Below are positions 10,852 through 22,608 of a DNA stretch of 64,000 nt, piece by piece. The position numbers were made by a program, and so were the translations under genes. Origin of the DNA: Narthecium ossifragum (lineage: Eukaryota; Streptophyta; Magnoliopsida; Dioscoreales; Nartheciaceae); assembly GCA_963920575.1 (NCBI GenBank), contig OY986972.1, forward strand, positions 8,320,010 through 8,384,009, written 5' to 3'. Position 1 is the stretch's first letter. Every line of letters starts with the position of its first letter. The notes below the pieces were generated by a model that worked only from the letters and a program-made list of their open reading frames with translations, was not told the origin of the DNA and searched no databases.

Positions 10852-12267
10852 CTAACTTGGGTTATTTTCCTGGGCTTGCTTGGCCTTCATCATCTGGCCA
10901 TACTTCTTCTGGTGGCGACGGTACTGAGTCCTCGTCACCTCCTCCACAGGAACCGATCGGCGAGTATAACAGTTGTAGTTGTACCATCGCTCTGGCTTGT
11001 AATGCTGAGGCATAAAGCTCTTTGGGTACACGTGAGGCTGACCTCTGTTCCACTGCCTAGACTGTGGACGATGAAACTTGGTCCCAAAGAACGGTGTCAT
11101 CGGACGACTGAGATCCCAATGACATCTTGGGCAGACATGTGGAATAACGGGTTCCTTCCCTTTGTCTTGGCCAAGTCTGGTGAACACATCTGGACGACGA
11201 TCGTCCTGAGTCTCGTCGATGACAATCTTGAACTTTGGCAATTTGAAATTTGCCACATCAGTCAACACCATTCCCACTGGAGCAGCTTTGGGGAATGGAT
11301 TCGCATCAACTCCCATGTGTTTGGTTGGGAAACCAATCCTTCCGGAATCAATCGCATCCTGCAAAACATTACGGAAAGCCAAACATTGGTTAGTGTGATG
11401 TGACCAAGCATTATGCCATTTACAATATCTTTTGTCCTTGATTTCATCAAGGCTTGGCATAGCATGTCCATCTTTCAATTTGACTTGTTTATCTTTCAGT
11501 AGTTGATCAAAGATTTGATCAGCCTTTGAAATATCAAAAGAAAACTTTCGCATTGGACGTTTACCGTCTCTAATTACTTCTTTACCCTTAAGTTCTCGCT
11601 CAAGTTTGGCAAGAGCTTTACATATATAAAGTTTTCCCTTAAGGAGCTCGGCCAAACAAACATCGTTCATATTGTAGTTTTCTTCATCGATGTTACTAAC
11701 TTGGTTTATTTCATAGTTAGTATCTCTATAGTAAGTTCCTTTGGAAGACGATTTCATCTGTTCTTTTTCTCTCAACAACTGTTCATAACGTATAGCGCTA
11801 GTCTGCAGTTGAAATAGGTCAATAAAATCCCTATCTTGGAACTTCTTCTTAAGTTCAAAGGCTAATCCACTTTGAGCGATTTTTACAAATTCCCTTTCAG
11901 GTAAGGGAATAAAGCACCTACTTCTCGCTCTTTTAAACCTCTGTAAGAATGAGTCAGCATTCTCATCTGGCCGCTGTCTGAGTTGAGCTAAATCGGCCAT
12001 TGTTATTTCCGGTTCCGTTTTATAAAATTGGGAATGGAACGCATGTTCTATTTGCTGCCAATTTTGAATAGAATTGGGCGATAGCTTAATGAACCATGAA
12101 TAAGCTACCCCGGATAAAAAGTTAGGGAATAGTCTAAGTTTGACAAAATCACTCACGTCTCCACATTGCATGAAGAACTTCCCTATGTGTTCAATGGTTG
12201 ATATCTCATCTACCCCAGAGAACATAGTAAACTCTGGAACTTTATAGTTCCTAGGAAGCGGGTGCAT
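10852..12267 (-). pseudogene. Element A gag (capsid and nucleocapsid region)
   Basis: The 471-residue frame starts with a retrotransposon gag domain (VPEFTMFSGVDEISTIEHI; GVAYSWFIKL; QRPDENADSFLQRFKRARS). A helical linker follows, then a CHHC-like knuckle (YCKWHNAWSHHTNQC, about residues 282-296) and a second pair, CPRCHWD. It is open for 1.4 kb, but the flanking gag parts lie in other frames or behind stops, so the polyprotein is broken. Confidence 0.85.
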
Positions 12268-12339
12268 TTGGTCAACCCAATCAGGATAAGGTTTTCTATA
12301 AGTTGGACAAGTAGATGGTCGTCCTAAACCTATTTGCTC

Positions 12340-13672
12340 TTATAGAATCTCAGCAACTTGTTCACGTAGAGCATCGGCCTGATTATAAAGAGGGTTGTTG
12401 TACACTTGGTCATACTGCTCGTTTGGTGGTTGAGCATAATACAAAGGTGCCTCATATGGTCGATAATTATTCTGATAAGGGATGTCACCCATGCGTTGAC
12501 CATCGGCCATTCTTTGATTATAAAAATTATTTTCTACTGGCCGATTAACTTGACCACCTAGTTGCCCATAGTTATTCTGTGGAAACCCTTGGCTTTGAGC
12601 ATCCAAGTTATTATTTTGGCCGATATTTTGGCCATTGTTTGGGAAAACAACGTTTTGGCCATTGTTTGGGAAAACAAGGTTTTGGCCATTGTTTGGGTAA
12701 ACAAGGTTTTGGCCATTGTTTGGGTAAACAAGGTTTTGGTCATTGTTTGGGTAAACAAGGTTTTGGCCATTAGGAGGAATGTTTTGAAGAATGTTCTCGT
12801 CCATAACCAAAGGCATTCCACCTACTGGTATACCCTGACCTAAAGGAACTCCATTATTTGGCGCTCCCTGTGCCGGAGGCACAACACCACCTTGCATCCC
12901 TTGAAGAGGAGAGACACCATTATTTGGTATTCCTCCAGGAGTTAACACCTCATTATTATGGGGTATTTGCGTTGGCGATGGAAACAACCCAGATGGTTGA
13001 CCGATTAAGTTAGGTCTTTGAGTATTGTCATTGTTCATCAATGGCCGATGATGGGTTGAGCTAGTTTGGCCAACTTGGCTATTTTGGCCGAGACGGTTTT
13101 GGCTATGCATTGGATTTTGTAAAAGAACAAAACTGTTATTACCACCAGGTCCCATGACCGTATTGGGTGGAAATGGATGATTGTTTTGGGTGGTGTTTTG
13201 GCCGATAGGGATTGCTGACATGGTAGGCCTAGCAACATTTGATCCAGGGTTTGCTTGGGATAAAGTTGCATTGATAAAAGTCTGCATAGTATCGATAAAA
13301 GGCCTTAAAGCAGTGGCGATATGGCTAGCCATCTGCTGATTGTTAGTATGTAAAGCTTCATCGACCATAGTTTGGGCTGTATTGGAAGTATGTTTCCTGG
13401 GTCCAGGCCAACTCTGGCCGACGTGTTCCCTCGCTCAACAGAGTGATAAACCACCCTATCTCGATATTCTATGTGTGGTGGGGGAATAGGCGGAGGTACA
13501 TGTGGTTGGTCAAAGGGTGGAAAAATAATAGGCTCTTCTTCGACCACAACTGGAATTTGCTGGTTATCACCGTGATCGGCGTTTCCACTACCACTATTGG
13601 TGTCCAAACCAGTCCTACTGACGACCATACCGTCTGGTCCAACTTGACCGACTTCCATAAAGACTTGACACA
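12340..13672 (-). pseudogene. Element A gag N-terminal region, Asn/Gln/Pro-rich with tandem repeats
   Basis: From the primer site a frame runs through VFMEVGQVGPDGMVVS and a Pro-rich stretch (PPPIPPPH) to about 13,370. It then shifts frame into a 342-residue low-complexity segment dominated by N, G, Q and P. Six or so 9-residue repeats of the type NGQNLVYPN lie near its end. Such disordered N-terminal gag extensions occur in Tat elements. It is separated from the capsid ORF by a stop near 12,340. Confidence 0.65.
12628..12772 (-). repeat. 27-bp coding minisatellite in element A gag
   Basis: About five imperfect copies of a 27-bp unit (TTTTGGCCATTGTTTGGGTA plus 7 bases), translating to the 9-residue repeat on the minus strand. 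Confidence 0.85.
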
Positions 13673-13691
13673 GGTCCCACCGGGCGTGCCA
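13673..13691 (-). promoter_or_regulatory. Element A primer-binding site
   Basis: The minus strand reads TGGCACGCCCGGTGGGACC, a few bases from the LTR end. The same sequence follows the 5' LTR of element F, so the two Tat elements share a primer. I do not assign the tRNA. Confidence 0.7.
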
Positions 13692-13696
13692 AAAAA

Positions 13697-14952
13697 TGTT
13701 AGAGAGGAAATCTAACCGTTGACCGGTCAAATAGTCAAAGTCAAATCCTATTCCACACTTAACTATCAGATGATTGTAGTTGAGTTCTGCTCTTTCGAAT
13801 TAACGAACCAGAGATGTCAAGTAATATGGAAATCTAGATTACACCTAATTAAATAATCTAATTATCAAGATTAACTTAAAATACTCTAAATTAACCTAAG
13901 AAAAGCTGTAAATTATCTAAGATTACGGAATCAATTAAATAAAGCATAAAGATCAACCTAAATTACTAAATCCAGAAAATGCATTTAAATCTATCGATTA
14001 ACTTAATCTAAGAAAATAGTAACTTATTCTAATGGAAAAACAGTAAAGGAAGCTTAAAGAACAGAAAGCGGAAAAGAAGACTGATAAAACCTAAATTAAA
14101 CTTAAAATACTCCTATGATCATGAAGAAAAGAAACAGTAATCAATAAACTAATTTAATCTTACCTAGAACTAAATTAACTTAATTAAACTATGCTAAAAA
14201 TACAGAAACGGACAGAAAGCATAAACGAACAGAAATCCATTAATCTAGAACTATAAAACAGAAACAAAAGTAAGAAGCGATTAAAATGACTACATTATCG
14301 AGATTATGCTAAGAAAGCAGTAAAAGAAAGCCATTAATCAAACTGAAAGCTTTATTAATCAACTTACAGGTACATAAGAAACGAAAGCCATGCTTAAGAG
14401 CAGGTTACAGAATGTCGGGGGGTGTTTACAGTGGAGAAGAGAGGCTATTTATCCTAGGAACTAATTAACTGCTCCCGCCTTGAGGGTTGATGGCGTAAAA
14501 GGAGGAGATCGTGTGCGAACTGCTCCTCAATAGCTTCTCCCACGTCCGTGTCTGGTTTGGAGAGTACACGTGGTCAATGCTCGTTCGTTGTATACGTCAT
14601 GATTGCGCTGGCTTACTTATCGTTTCTTGTCCACGTCATACCTTCATGTGTTTTTTAACCATATTTGGCACACGTGTTAATTGCTTTTGGACGATGACAT
14701 TAATTAAGTAACATGTCCAATTGTGACTTTTGGGCGATTATCGTCCATAGTCTCTTAAACGGTGTTGCCATATGGACGATATCGTCCATTTGGTCGATAG
14801 CTTTCATCTGGTCGATAAGTTTATATAGTTATCTTCCATTTGGTCGATAGGTTTTATCTGGTCGATAAGTTTATATAGTTATCATCCATTTAACCATTGT
14901 TTTTTGCTTACGTGTCCGTCATTAATGATTTAGCCATTATTTTAGCTAATAC
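13697..14952 (-). repeat. Element A 5' LTR (outer end inferred)
   Basis: The LTR starts at TGTTAG beside the primer site on the plus strand and probably ends at AATACA. A TATA-like sequence (minus strand, ATAAATAG) lies near 14,443-14,452. Further upstream are an 18-bp palindrome, ATGGACGATATCGTCCAT (14,772-14,789), and a tandem duplication of about 60 bp rich in GGTCGATA (14,790-14,885). The partner LTR is outside the window, so the length is uncertain. Confidence 0.6.
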
Positions 14953-15033
14953 ATTCCATACCTAAGAGTAGCGGAGATCGATATATGGTCCAATCATGTA
15001 CGCATTAATTGAGTATAAACCCTTCTCTCTAAT

Positions 15034-15057
15034 ATCTCTCTCTCTCTCTCTCTCTCT
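15034..15057 (+). repeat. (TC)n microsatellite
   Basis: Twelve TC units lie just upstream of a TATA box, as is common in plant core promoters. Confidence 0.9.
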
Positions 15058-15067
15058 AATATCTCTC

Positions 15068-15075
15068 TATATAAG
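15068..15075 (+). promoter_or_regulatory. TATA box of the polygalacturonase-like gene
   Basis: TATATAAG lies about 119 bp before the ATG at 15,194, with a pyrimidine-rich tract upstream. Spacing fits a plant core promoter with a 5' leader of roughly 90 bp. Confidence 0.6.
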
Positions 15076-15193
15076 CTCATTGTGACATAGCTAGCTAGCA
15101 TGCATTTCACGAGACCTTAAAAACTCAGTTCCCTTCTCAGCAATCAAGTAAAACCTAGCTTGCTAATTGCTCTATCTGTTTGTAACAACACAA

Positions 15194-15471
15194 ATGAGCC
15201 TGTTGAAGCACCCGCTGCTTCCTCTTCTATTAATAGTGTTCTTTCAAAGCTTAGCTTGTACCCATGGGTACATAGAACAAGTGCTTCCGCATAGTCGCCG
15301 CGATCGTTGTTATGGTGCTGATCTTGATGGAAAGGACAGCAGTATTAGTAATGAAGCGAGAAGAAGATCATGGAGAGCTTGGATCAAGTTGGTGGTCGCC
15401 TGGAATCTTCGACAAGAGTGGTGAATGTGGAGAATTATGGAGCTAAAGGTGATGGAAATGATGATAGCGAG
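15194..15471 (+). pseudogene. Polygalacturonase-like gene, first exon only, frameshifted
   Basis: The ATG at 15,194 opens a secretion signal (HPLLPLLLIVFFQSLACTHG), as expected for a cell-wall pectin hydrolase of glycoside hydrolase family 28. The diagnostic block VVNVENYGAKGDGNDDSE near the exon end matches the conserved N-terminus of plant polygalacturonases. It lies in another frame from the signal peptide, so a single-base shift falls between about 15,350 and 15,400. The exon ends at a good donor, GAG|GTACC (15,471/15,472), right after the conserved DD. No catalytic exon is visible in the following 3 kb. The gene is a truncated pseudogene, or its later exons lie beyond the transposon cluster. 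Confidence 0.7.
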
Positions 15472-17009
15472 GTACCATTATATATATCTTTAACTAGGCA
15501 GCTGACTTTAAGTTCAAAAGTGCTTTATTTTAGGAATAAATTTAGTGTTTCTTTTTCAAAAATATACTTTAAAAACTAATTATAGATGATTACACATTTA
15601 CGCCTTAAAACTTGCAAATATCATGCAAATTAATCCCTCAAATGGGAGAGACAACCGTCCTCTCTATGGGAGAGACAATCAGAATTCTCAAAGAGGAGAA
15701 AGCTAGCTACTCGAATTTTACTAATCAAAAGCTTCTCAATTACAAAACCTAAAACTCCTTTTATAGGATAAGGAGAGACCAACTCACACATGGACTCAAA
15801 CCAAGAATTAAACTCAAACCCAATTACTAATGAAGCAATTCGGAATTAAGAAAGAAGAAAACGGCTAGAAATAGGAAAACTTGCTAAAAATAGTAAAAAC
15901 CGATAACCTGCCTAAAAAGGAAAGTTTTAGACAAAACCTGGAATTTTGGAGGCCCAGGTCATGGAGAGATCTTTGATCTCTGATAAATCTTGTCGGTCTC
16001 GTCGAGCTGGTCGAAACGGCTGGTCGCACGCCCCGATCGGACATCGGGGTCGAAACTTATGCCCAACCGACGGTCACGGTCGTACGGAGATCTGAGTCGG
16101 ACCGAGGGAGTTCGAACACGACCGGAACGCCTAGGAAGTAGGATAAAAAAACTTCAACAAGTAGGATAAAAAAAAGGCGCACGGTCTTAACATCAAAGCT
16201 AGTACTTTTTAAGGAACCATACTAAAAAAACAATCAATAATATCTAACTTCGCACTTTGTGGTGGCATATCTTTATGACACATGAATCACCAATCTTAAC
16301 ACATATAGCAAGAAACTTTTCAAAATCTTAAATTTGAAAGTGTCCTCGGAGGAAAAAATTGTTATTGATGATGATATGGTCCTTCCTTGAGTTAAATTGA
16401 AGATCTTTCCTTTGTGCATAAAAAAAAAACTGTGAATTCTTGGCAAGCATTTTACCTATTAATAGCACTCCAATACAGATTATGAGCATGATTCCGAGGA
16501 GTTTAACACTGGGACTCTCCAATCTTCAATGTAGCAAAAACAAAATTGTAGGATTAAGCATATTTAGAAAAGCAATAGGATCATTAGTAAATTGAACACT
16601 ACCACAACAAACCTCAAGATATGAAGGACCCAAAACAATTATAATCGGCAAGGGCAAAAACGGTTACCAGACTGCATTTACTAAAACGAATAAAAGAGCA
16701 CGCATTGAGCATAGGGGATGTTACAACTATCATTGCCGAAAACCTTGATCTACCACAAGCAATACCCATCAAAAGGAAACTCGAAGCATCATAAGGTGCT
16801 CAATCAGATCAAGTGAACTTATGGATATGATTAAACATATCGAGGATGAAGTTTAGCTATTGTTTTTGTGCTCTTGTATGAGGGAGTGGTCTGTCCTTGA
16901 ATTGCAGTCTACTATCCATTAACACAAAGACAATGGCTTAATTAACGCACCTCATCAACCAGAAGAGAGGCAAAGAGTTGCAGAGGAACAAATGAAGCCT
17001 TCACCAAGC
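15472..17009. other. Intergenic or intronic sequence, no gene recognised
   Basis: AT-rich to mixed sequence follows the polygalacturonase donor. I see no polygalacturonase exon, RNA gene or complete transposon. The stretch around 15,950-16,140 is GC-richer with GGTCG/CGACC motifs like those of the nearby LTRs, and may be an LTR fragment. Short ORFs here look like chance. Confidence 0.5.
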
Positions 17010-17690
17010 TAACTGTTAGCAGCTCACATCAATGACGAGCGTGATGTTCAAGAAATCCAGCTTAGAGGCCATCTGGATTGCCGGCGGTCGTGGAAGCACG
17101 AGGGTGGACGGGGCGATGGGAAGAAGCTCCGAGTTTGGGAAGAAGATCGAGCTCGAGGGCTGACGGGGTGAGGGAGGACGGGGCGAGGGTGGAAGGGGAA
17201 GAAGCTCTGAGTTTGGGACGAGGTCGAGGGTGGACGGGGCGAGGACGGGCAGAGGCAACGGTCGCAAGCTAGGGCATGGGGGCGATGTCTAGGGCACGGG
17301 AGGACTGGGCGAGGCGGCGGTGGTGAGCTGGCGGCGATCTCTAGGGCACGGGAAGATGCGACGAGGCGATCTCTAGGGCACAGGAGGACGGGGAGAGTTG
17401 GGTCGCGAGCTACCGATGGGTTCGGCGGAGAAGCTGGTCGCGGGACCGGCTCTCTGGAGGAGATGAGGAGGGATGCTGAGGGCGACGTTGGTCGGCATAG
17501 AAGCGGCGACTGGGGTAGCGGGATCGGCGCTCCGGAGGAGAGGAGGAGGGATGCCGGGGCCGTCGACGCTCAGCGCCGTTGTCGAGGCGATGGCCAAGAA
17601 GCTCGGGGGAGGATGATGTAAAGAGTTAATACCTAACAACCCTGATTTTGATCCTGACAGTCGGACGGTCACGATTCGAGTTTGATCTAA
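17010..17690. other. GC-rich block with imperfect short repeats, unassigned
   Basis: A sharp rise in GC relative to both flanks. Three imperfect copies of about 50 bp begin around 'tctagggcacggga' (17,287-17,400), and there are many GGACGGGGCGAGG-like words. Minus-strand ORFs of 83 and 99 residues are Pro/Ser-rich and probably a by-product of the composition. It may be part of a captured host fragment. Confidence 0.4.
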
Positions 17691-18589
17691 AGAGTTATCA
17701 AACTGGTTTGATGTAGAAAATTACCCTCTATATATATATATATATATATTGGTCGATTTGGTACTGTACTATTTGGGCACATTTTCAAATCATAAGGTTG
17801 CATCTCCTACAAAGTTGCTGAAATGATTGCAAGTCTCTTACTAGAAGCAAGCATGTTAGAGCTTCTACTATTAACTTTTCAGATATTATAAACACCAGAC
17901 AACAAACAATAAACTAGGTAGGAATTTGGCGCAGGGAAAGGGCACGTTTGTTTCATTGGAATGGAATGGAATTACATTGTTTCTGTTTGTTTACTGCTGG
18001 AATGAACGCATAATTCTATGAAATCTGGTATTTTTGTTATTTGTTTGGTGTTGGAATGGAAACAGTATCATGTGAATTTGGCATTTTTGCTGTTTATTTG
18101 GCAATGGAATGATGGTTATGGTCACCCCAGAATCACAGTGGTGAGATTACCACCCATTTTCTCACTATATGTTTATAATAATTTTATATATATATATATT
18201 TGTGAAATTACATATTTGATCCATTTTATGTTTTTTTAGATGGTGAAAACATTGTAAATAGGCACATGGTTCTTCAAAATTTTGATTTGAATCTTGTGAT
18301 GTATGTATTTTTTTTATTGATAAACAGCTGCATATGATTATAGATACCAAATATTTTAAGAGACTGTGATTATATGTGTAAGATAATGAAAATTTGAGCA
18401 AATTGAGACAAAATGATACACAACTCCCGGGGTATAATACCAAAACCTTTATTTATAATAGTCTATGATTTCTTACAACAATCACATAATATGCTAAATT
18501 GACATGTTTACATACATGAATAAAAAAAAATAATACAACACTTTGTCTTCAATAGATTTCAATGTCTCCCTCGACTCTCAACTTGTACT
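17691..18589. other. AT-rich spacer with (TA)n tract, no gene seen
   Basis: Contains (TA)n at 17,729-17,749. A run with GGGCACGTTTGTTT and repeated GGAATGGAATG words (17,940-18,120) resembles ends of plant MITEs, but no inverted partner was found. Nothing coding is supported. Confidence 0.5.
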
Positions 18590-18771
18590 TCTCTTGTAAG
18601 GGCCTAAGTGTAAATTTTCGGGTTTTTTATGTAAGATTGGAGGACCTTTTGTGTAATTTTGGGTCTTGCGGGGTGTTTTCTGCAAAAAGACCCCCACCCT
18701 TCTAGAGAATTCGAGCCTCTTCTCTTCTCCCTCAATTTCTTTTCCTCTCTCTTCATCCTCACTTCTCAGCC

Positions 18772-18773
<2 letters not shown>

Positions 18774-18808
<35 letters not shown>
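18774..18808 (+). repeat. (GA)n microsatellite inside solo LTR C
   Basis: About 17 GA units. Confidence 0.95.
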
Positions 18809-18813
<5 letters not shown>

Positions 18814-20146
18814 GAGAGATCGGGAGGGAGAGAAGGGTGGAGGAGACGGAGATCGCCGGCGCCGGAGCTTGAGAGGGCGAGATCAACCGCGAGAGAGAGA
18901 GATCGGGAGAGATCGTGAGCGAGGGAGCTGGAGAGGGAGGAAGAGGAGCAGAGGGTGAGATCGAGAGGCGGGGGTGGTGGTGCTCGCCGGGAAGTGAAGG
19001 TCCAATGGAGCTTTCCGTCGGATTCCTTCCCGTTCTCGTCGGAGGTGAGCTTCTAGCTTCTCTCCCCTTCGTTTTCCCTTGTTTCCCGTCGTTTTTCCGT
19101 TGGGTTTTGGAGGAGCTTCGCGGTTACCGGCGATGGGTCGCCGGAGAAGATGCCATGGACGACGTTGGGGACCTCCCTCGGCGACTGCAGCGCCGGAGAA
19201 GGACCCCCGTGGTCCGGGGCATCTCTATCCAAGCCTTGTCCGGGCGTTTCCTATGGTGGGGGGATCCTTGATCCCCGTCCCTGCCATGGTTTCCGGTGAG
19301 GTACCGGCCGGCCTTTCTCTGGCCGTGACCGCCAACCTTGTGCTAGGGACAACATGTAGCTTCCCTCTTCTCCTCCGGTGGTTTTCCTGGTGCTTGAGCA
19401 CCCTGGATTGGAGGTTCGACGGAGCTCCGGCGTGAGCTCCGGCGATCTTCTTGAGGAGGAAGATGGCGTTGTGCGCAGCGCACGTTAGCGCGCACATCGA
19501 TCGCCTGAGTACACTGGTTAGTGCCCTGTGCACGCGGTGCACATTAGTTGTTTGCTAATGCACACTAGAGCCTTCCGGCGCGTATTTTCGTCATTTTCCA
19601 CGCCTTTTCGATCGGTTTCTTGTGAATCAAACTGAAGCTAGCTGTTTAATCTCTTTAGGACTCTAAGGGATCTTAGTTTTGTTTATCATGTTTTAGGTGA
19701 TCGTTTGAGCGGTGGTCGAGTATCGGAGCGCGGCGTGGACCCTCGGGCTTAGGGATCGCACGTTGACTGTCCTTTTGAGGTAGGAGTTACCTACTATTAG
19801 GATTTGTATGATTGTGCTATGTTCTGCTAATGATGTGTTGTTGTGCATGTTTTTCCCTTGTGATGATTGTGTGATATGCTATGACATGATGTTTTCTTGT
19901 ATTGTGTGAATATATGATAATTGTTATTTAGTTTATTTATGTGATTTGTGCATACATGCTAGGAATGTTTGGTCTGTCTTAGGACAGGGATTGTGGTTGG
20001 GTCTAGTCAGGTCCTGTAGCTAGACTAGTCAGAGTCTAGGGGATATGTCGACGAGTTGACGGATGGATTTTGATCTCCGTATGTCGATCAAGGACTTTGA
20101 CTTGACTCGAGATTTTGATCTGATTTGATGATCTGATTTGAGGATG

Positions 20147-20425
20147 TGTTGGACCTATACTAGTATACTGAGGCCTGCATAGAGTCTATAGGGGTCTGGG
20201 CGAGCGTTGACGGGCGGACGCGGCGACTGTGCGTGTAAGACTTACCCAGGCTAGCCAGACCATAGTAGGATCAGTGAACTAGTATAGGATGTTGAACCTA
20301 TACTAGTATACTGGGGCTGGGTATAGAGTCTATAGGGGTATGGGCTAGCGTTGGTGGCCGGACGCGGTGCTGTGCATGTAAAACTTACCCATACTAGCCA
20401 GACCATACTTGGACAGTATACTAGG
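20147..20425 (+). repeat. Tandem duplication of about 140 bp inside solo LTR C
   Basis: Two imperfect copies share 'acctatactagtatactg', 'agagtctataggggt', 'gcgttg' and 'cttaccca..ctagccagacc' in the same order. Confidence 0.85.
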
Positions 20426-20932
20426 ATAGGTGGGTGTACACCAGTGTCCTAGAGTGTGTCATGTGACTCCTACTGGGCTTTTGAGCTCATTGGTTGGGTT
20501 TTTGGTTTTTGGTGCAGGTAGGCCCAAGACCACTGCACACTTTGGAGACCATGTACTGTGCAGAGGAGTCATTTTGTATTTTGTTTATCTCTTGTATATG
20601 ATATGCATGTATATGTTGGATATGAAACAAAATTGTATATTGAGGATTTGGCTGAATTATCATGTATCTTTGGTGGATTTGTACTCATACATGCAATCTG
20701 ATGGACTAAATGTATATTATTGGAAATGTTGAGGGCGTATGTGCCCCTAGATGTGGTGAATGATTGTAAAGAGATAAAGATTTTGATTAATTGTTTTAGG
20801 ATGTGTATATAAATTATTTATGGACAGGTTGTAAATGTGAACTCATGCGCCCGTACCCAAGGGTCATGCCAAAATTTTCTGTAATTATTTGGGATTATAT
20901 TGTTTTTAATTGAGGCGGGGCGTGACATCTCT

Positions 20933-21153
20933 TCATGGCTCATTGTAAAATTAAGGGCTCAGAACAGTGCCATCATCGCCCTTGTGTGGCGGCAATTGGT
21001 TGCTGAACGAATTCAACCATCCAAATCACCAAGCTACTACTCCCTCGTGCATCAAAATTTTTCATCATTTCCCTATGCCATCACTTCCCCGTAACTTTAA
21101 AATCACAAACGTATCAGCAAACCAGCAAATCAGCAAACCATAAACATCATTTC
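20933..21153. other. Spacer between solo LTR C and element D
   Basis: About 220 bp of mixed composition with no gene or repeat recognised. Confidence 0.6.
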
Positions 21154-22262
21154 TGTTAGCCCTAATGATGTTTTGATTATGTTTTGATGATGCCAATATG
21201 TTCCTAAATGTTAAAATATATATGTGATAAAATATATGTTGATAACAAGCTTTAACTTTCATAATTGAGCTATTAGTGGAGTTCACGGATGATGCGCGGA
21301 TGCATCCGTGGGTTTGACGGTTGATCCGTGGATCGACCGTGGAGCATTTATTAAGAAAAGTAAGAAGCGACGGTCGATCCGAGCATCGACCCTGGGAAGC
21401 CATTTTCTTGACAGAGGCTGACAGACGATGTCACGGTCGATGCGACCGTCGACCGTGACGCTTGACGGTCGATCCGTGGCACAAGAAAAGCCTGACGGAC
21501 GATGACACGGACGATGCGACGGTCGACCGTGAGCCCAGTAAAGAGCCGTTAAAGAGCCGTTGCAGGAGCAAAAAATAGCCGTTGGGAGGCTATTTGGAGG
21601 GCTTTGGAGCTCAGCTATAAAAGAGAAGTTGCAGCAAACTTGCCAAGGACTTAGGGGGAGCTAAGAGATTATTGTAATAATATTCTAGCAAGTTTCTATC
21701 TTTTATTAGTGAGCTAAACCTTTGTAAAACTACTTCAAGTGTGAAGTAGACTTTGAGAGAAGTATCCAAGAGAGAGCTTGGAGTGATTTGTAAGGTTCTC
21801 AAGCACCTGAAAGCTTGAGGGGGAGATCCAGCAGTTGTTGGAGGATTTCTAAGGTTACCAAGCACCCGGAAGCTTGGTGGGAATACTTGTAAGGGGATTT
21901 ACAAGTAGTGGAACCTGAAGGAGGACCTTGAGTGAAGTGGACGTAGGCAAGGTTTGCCGAACCACTATCAATTTGGTGCAAGTCTCCTAACTCTTCCTTC
22001 ATTAATTGCTTTATTCATTGCCTTCATAACTAAACAAGCATACTAGTATTCGAATTTCCCCTCTCCGAGGATATGTATATTAACACTTGAGTTTTTAATC
22101 TGTGGTTCGGTGTTGTTAATTGTTGATTTAATTAAGGGTGCTTTGGTGAACTGCTAGGGAGACCAATAGGTTAGAGGGAACCCTCGCCGTTCTTTTTCCG
22201 CGTTGGTTAGGTTCCGGTTCGCGTCGCCTGGCCCGGTTGGGCTTTCGCGGGTCGGGGCGCGA
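21154..22262 (+). repeat. Element D left LTR (3' end hybrid or uncertain)
   Basis: Aligns with 24,362-25,522 up to about 22,040. After that it runs into sequence ending GGGTCGGGGCGCGACA, which looks like the end of a chromovirus-type LTR. A TATA box (CTATAAAAG, 21,615-21,623) lies after the palindromic motif array. Confidence 0.6.
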
Positions 22263-22608
22263 CATATTGTGTGCCACGGTCGACCGCCATGGATCGACCG
22301 TGCGACTTAAAGACTACACATATTGCTCGCGACGGTCGACCACCAACTTCGTTGGATCGACCGTGCGATTGCTTTTTTACACAAAATGTTCGCGACGGTC
22401 GACCGCCACGGTTCGTGTGACAATAAGTGAGGGCTTTTTTAGTCATTTTCACTCTAATCTGCCCTTATAACTCCCGATCAACCCTTCATTTTAACTCCTG
22501 GTTCGACCGTGCCCTAGCTCCTTCAACGACCGCAGCCCACTGCTCTTCCTCTCTCTCAAAAGCACGATCAACTCTTCCCCTCTCAAAACCCTAACCAGGT
22601 CGTGCACC

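Larger units (their letters stand above)
1..14952 (-). mobile_element. Element A: Tat-lineage Ty3/gypsy LTR retrotransposon, decayed, interrupted by element B
   Basis: Read on the minus strand the order is LTR, primer site, gag, protease, RT, RNase H, second (archaeal-type) RNase H, integrase. The second RNase H is the hallmark of the Tat lineage. The coding frame carries several in-frame stops and frameshifts, so the copy is dead. Element B is inserted in the RT domain. The integrase loses similarity near position 140 and the 3' LTR is not in the window. The right end of the 5' LTR (about 14,952) is inferred from a TG...CA boundary only, because the second LTR cannot be compared. Confidence 0.85.
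18595..20927 (+). mobile_element. Solo LTR C
   Basis: 2333 bp starting TGTAAGGGCC and ending GGGGCGTGACA, flanked by the perfect duplication TCTCT (18,590-18,594 and 20,928-20,932). There is no internal region, so it is a solo LTR left by LTR-LTR recombination. The end sequence is of the type seen in the chromovirus E LTR. Inside are a (GA)n tract, a GC-rich part with long chance ORFs (18,915-19,540) and a tandem duplication (20,147-20,425). The ORFs are not treated as genes. Confidence 0.85.

Noticed and set aside
12579..12843. Regularly spaced short repeats resembling a CRISPR array
   Set aside because: The repeats are contiguous 27-bp units with no unique spacers, keep the gag reading frame, and lie in a plant retrotransposon.
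16590..16680. CACTA transposon end (CACTACCACAAC)
   Set aside because: No inverted partner, 3-bp duplication or transposase was found nearby.
17936..18130. MITE or hAT-type end (GGGCACGTTTGTTTC with GGAATG repeats)
   Set aside because: Only one end is visible; no matching inverted end or target duplication.
18915..19542. GC-rich ORFs of 105-118 codons
   Set aside because: They lie wholly inside solo LTR C, in several frames and on both strands, as expected from GC-rich sequence.
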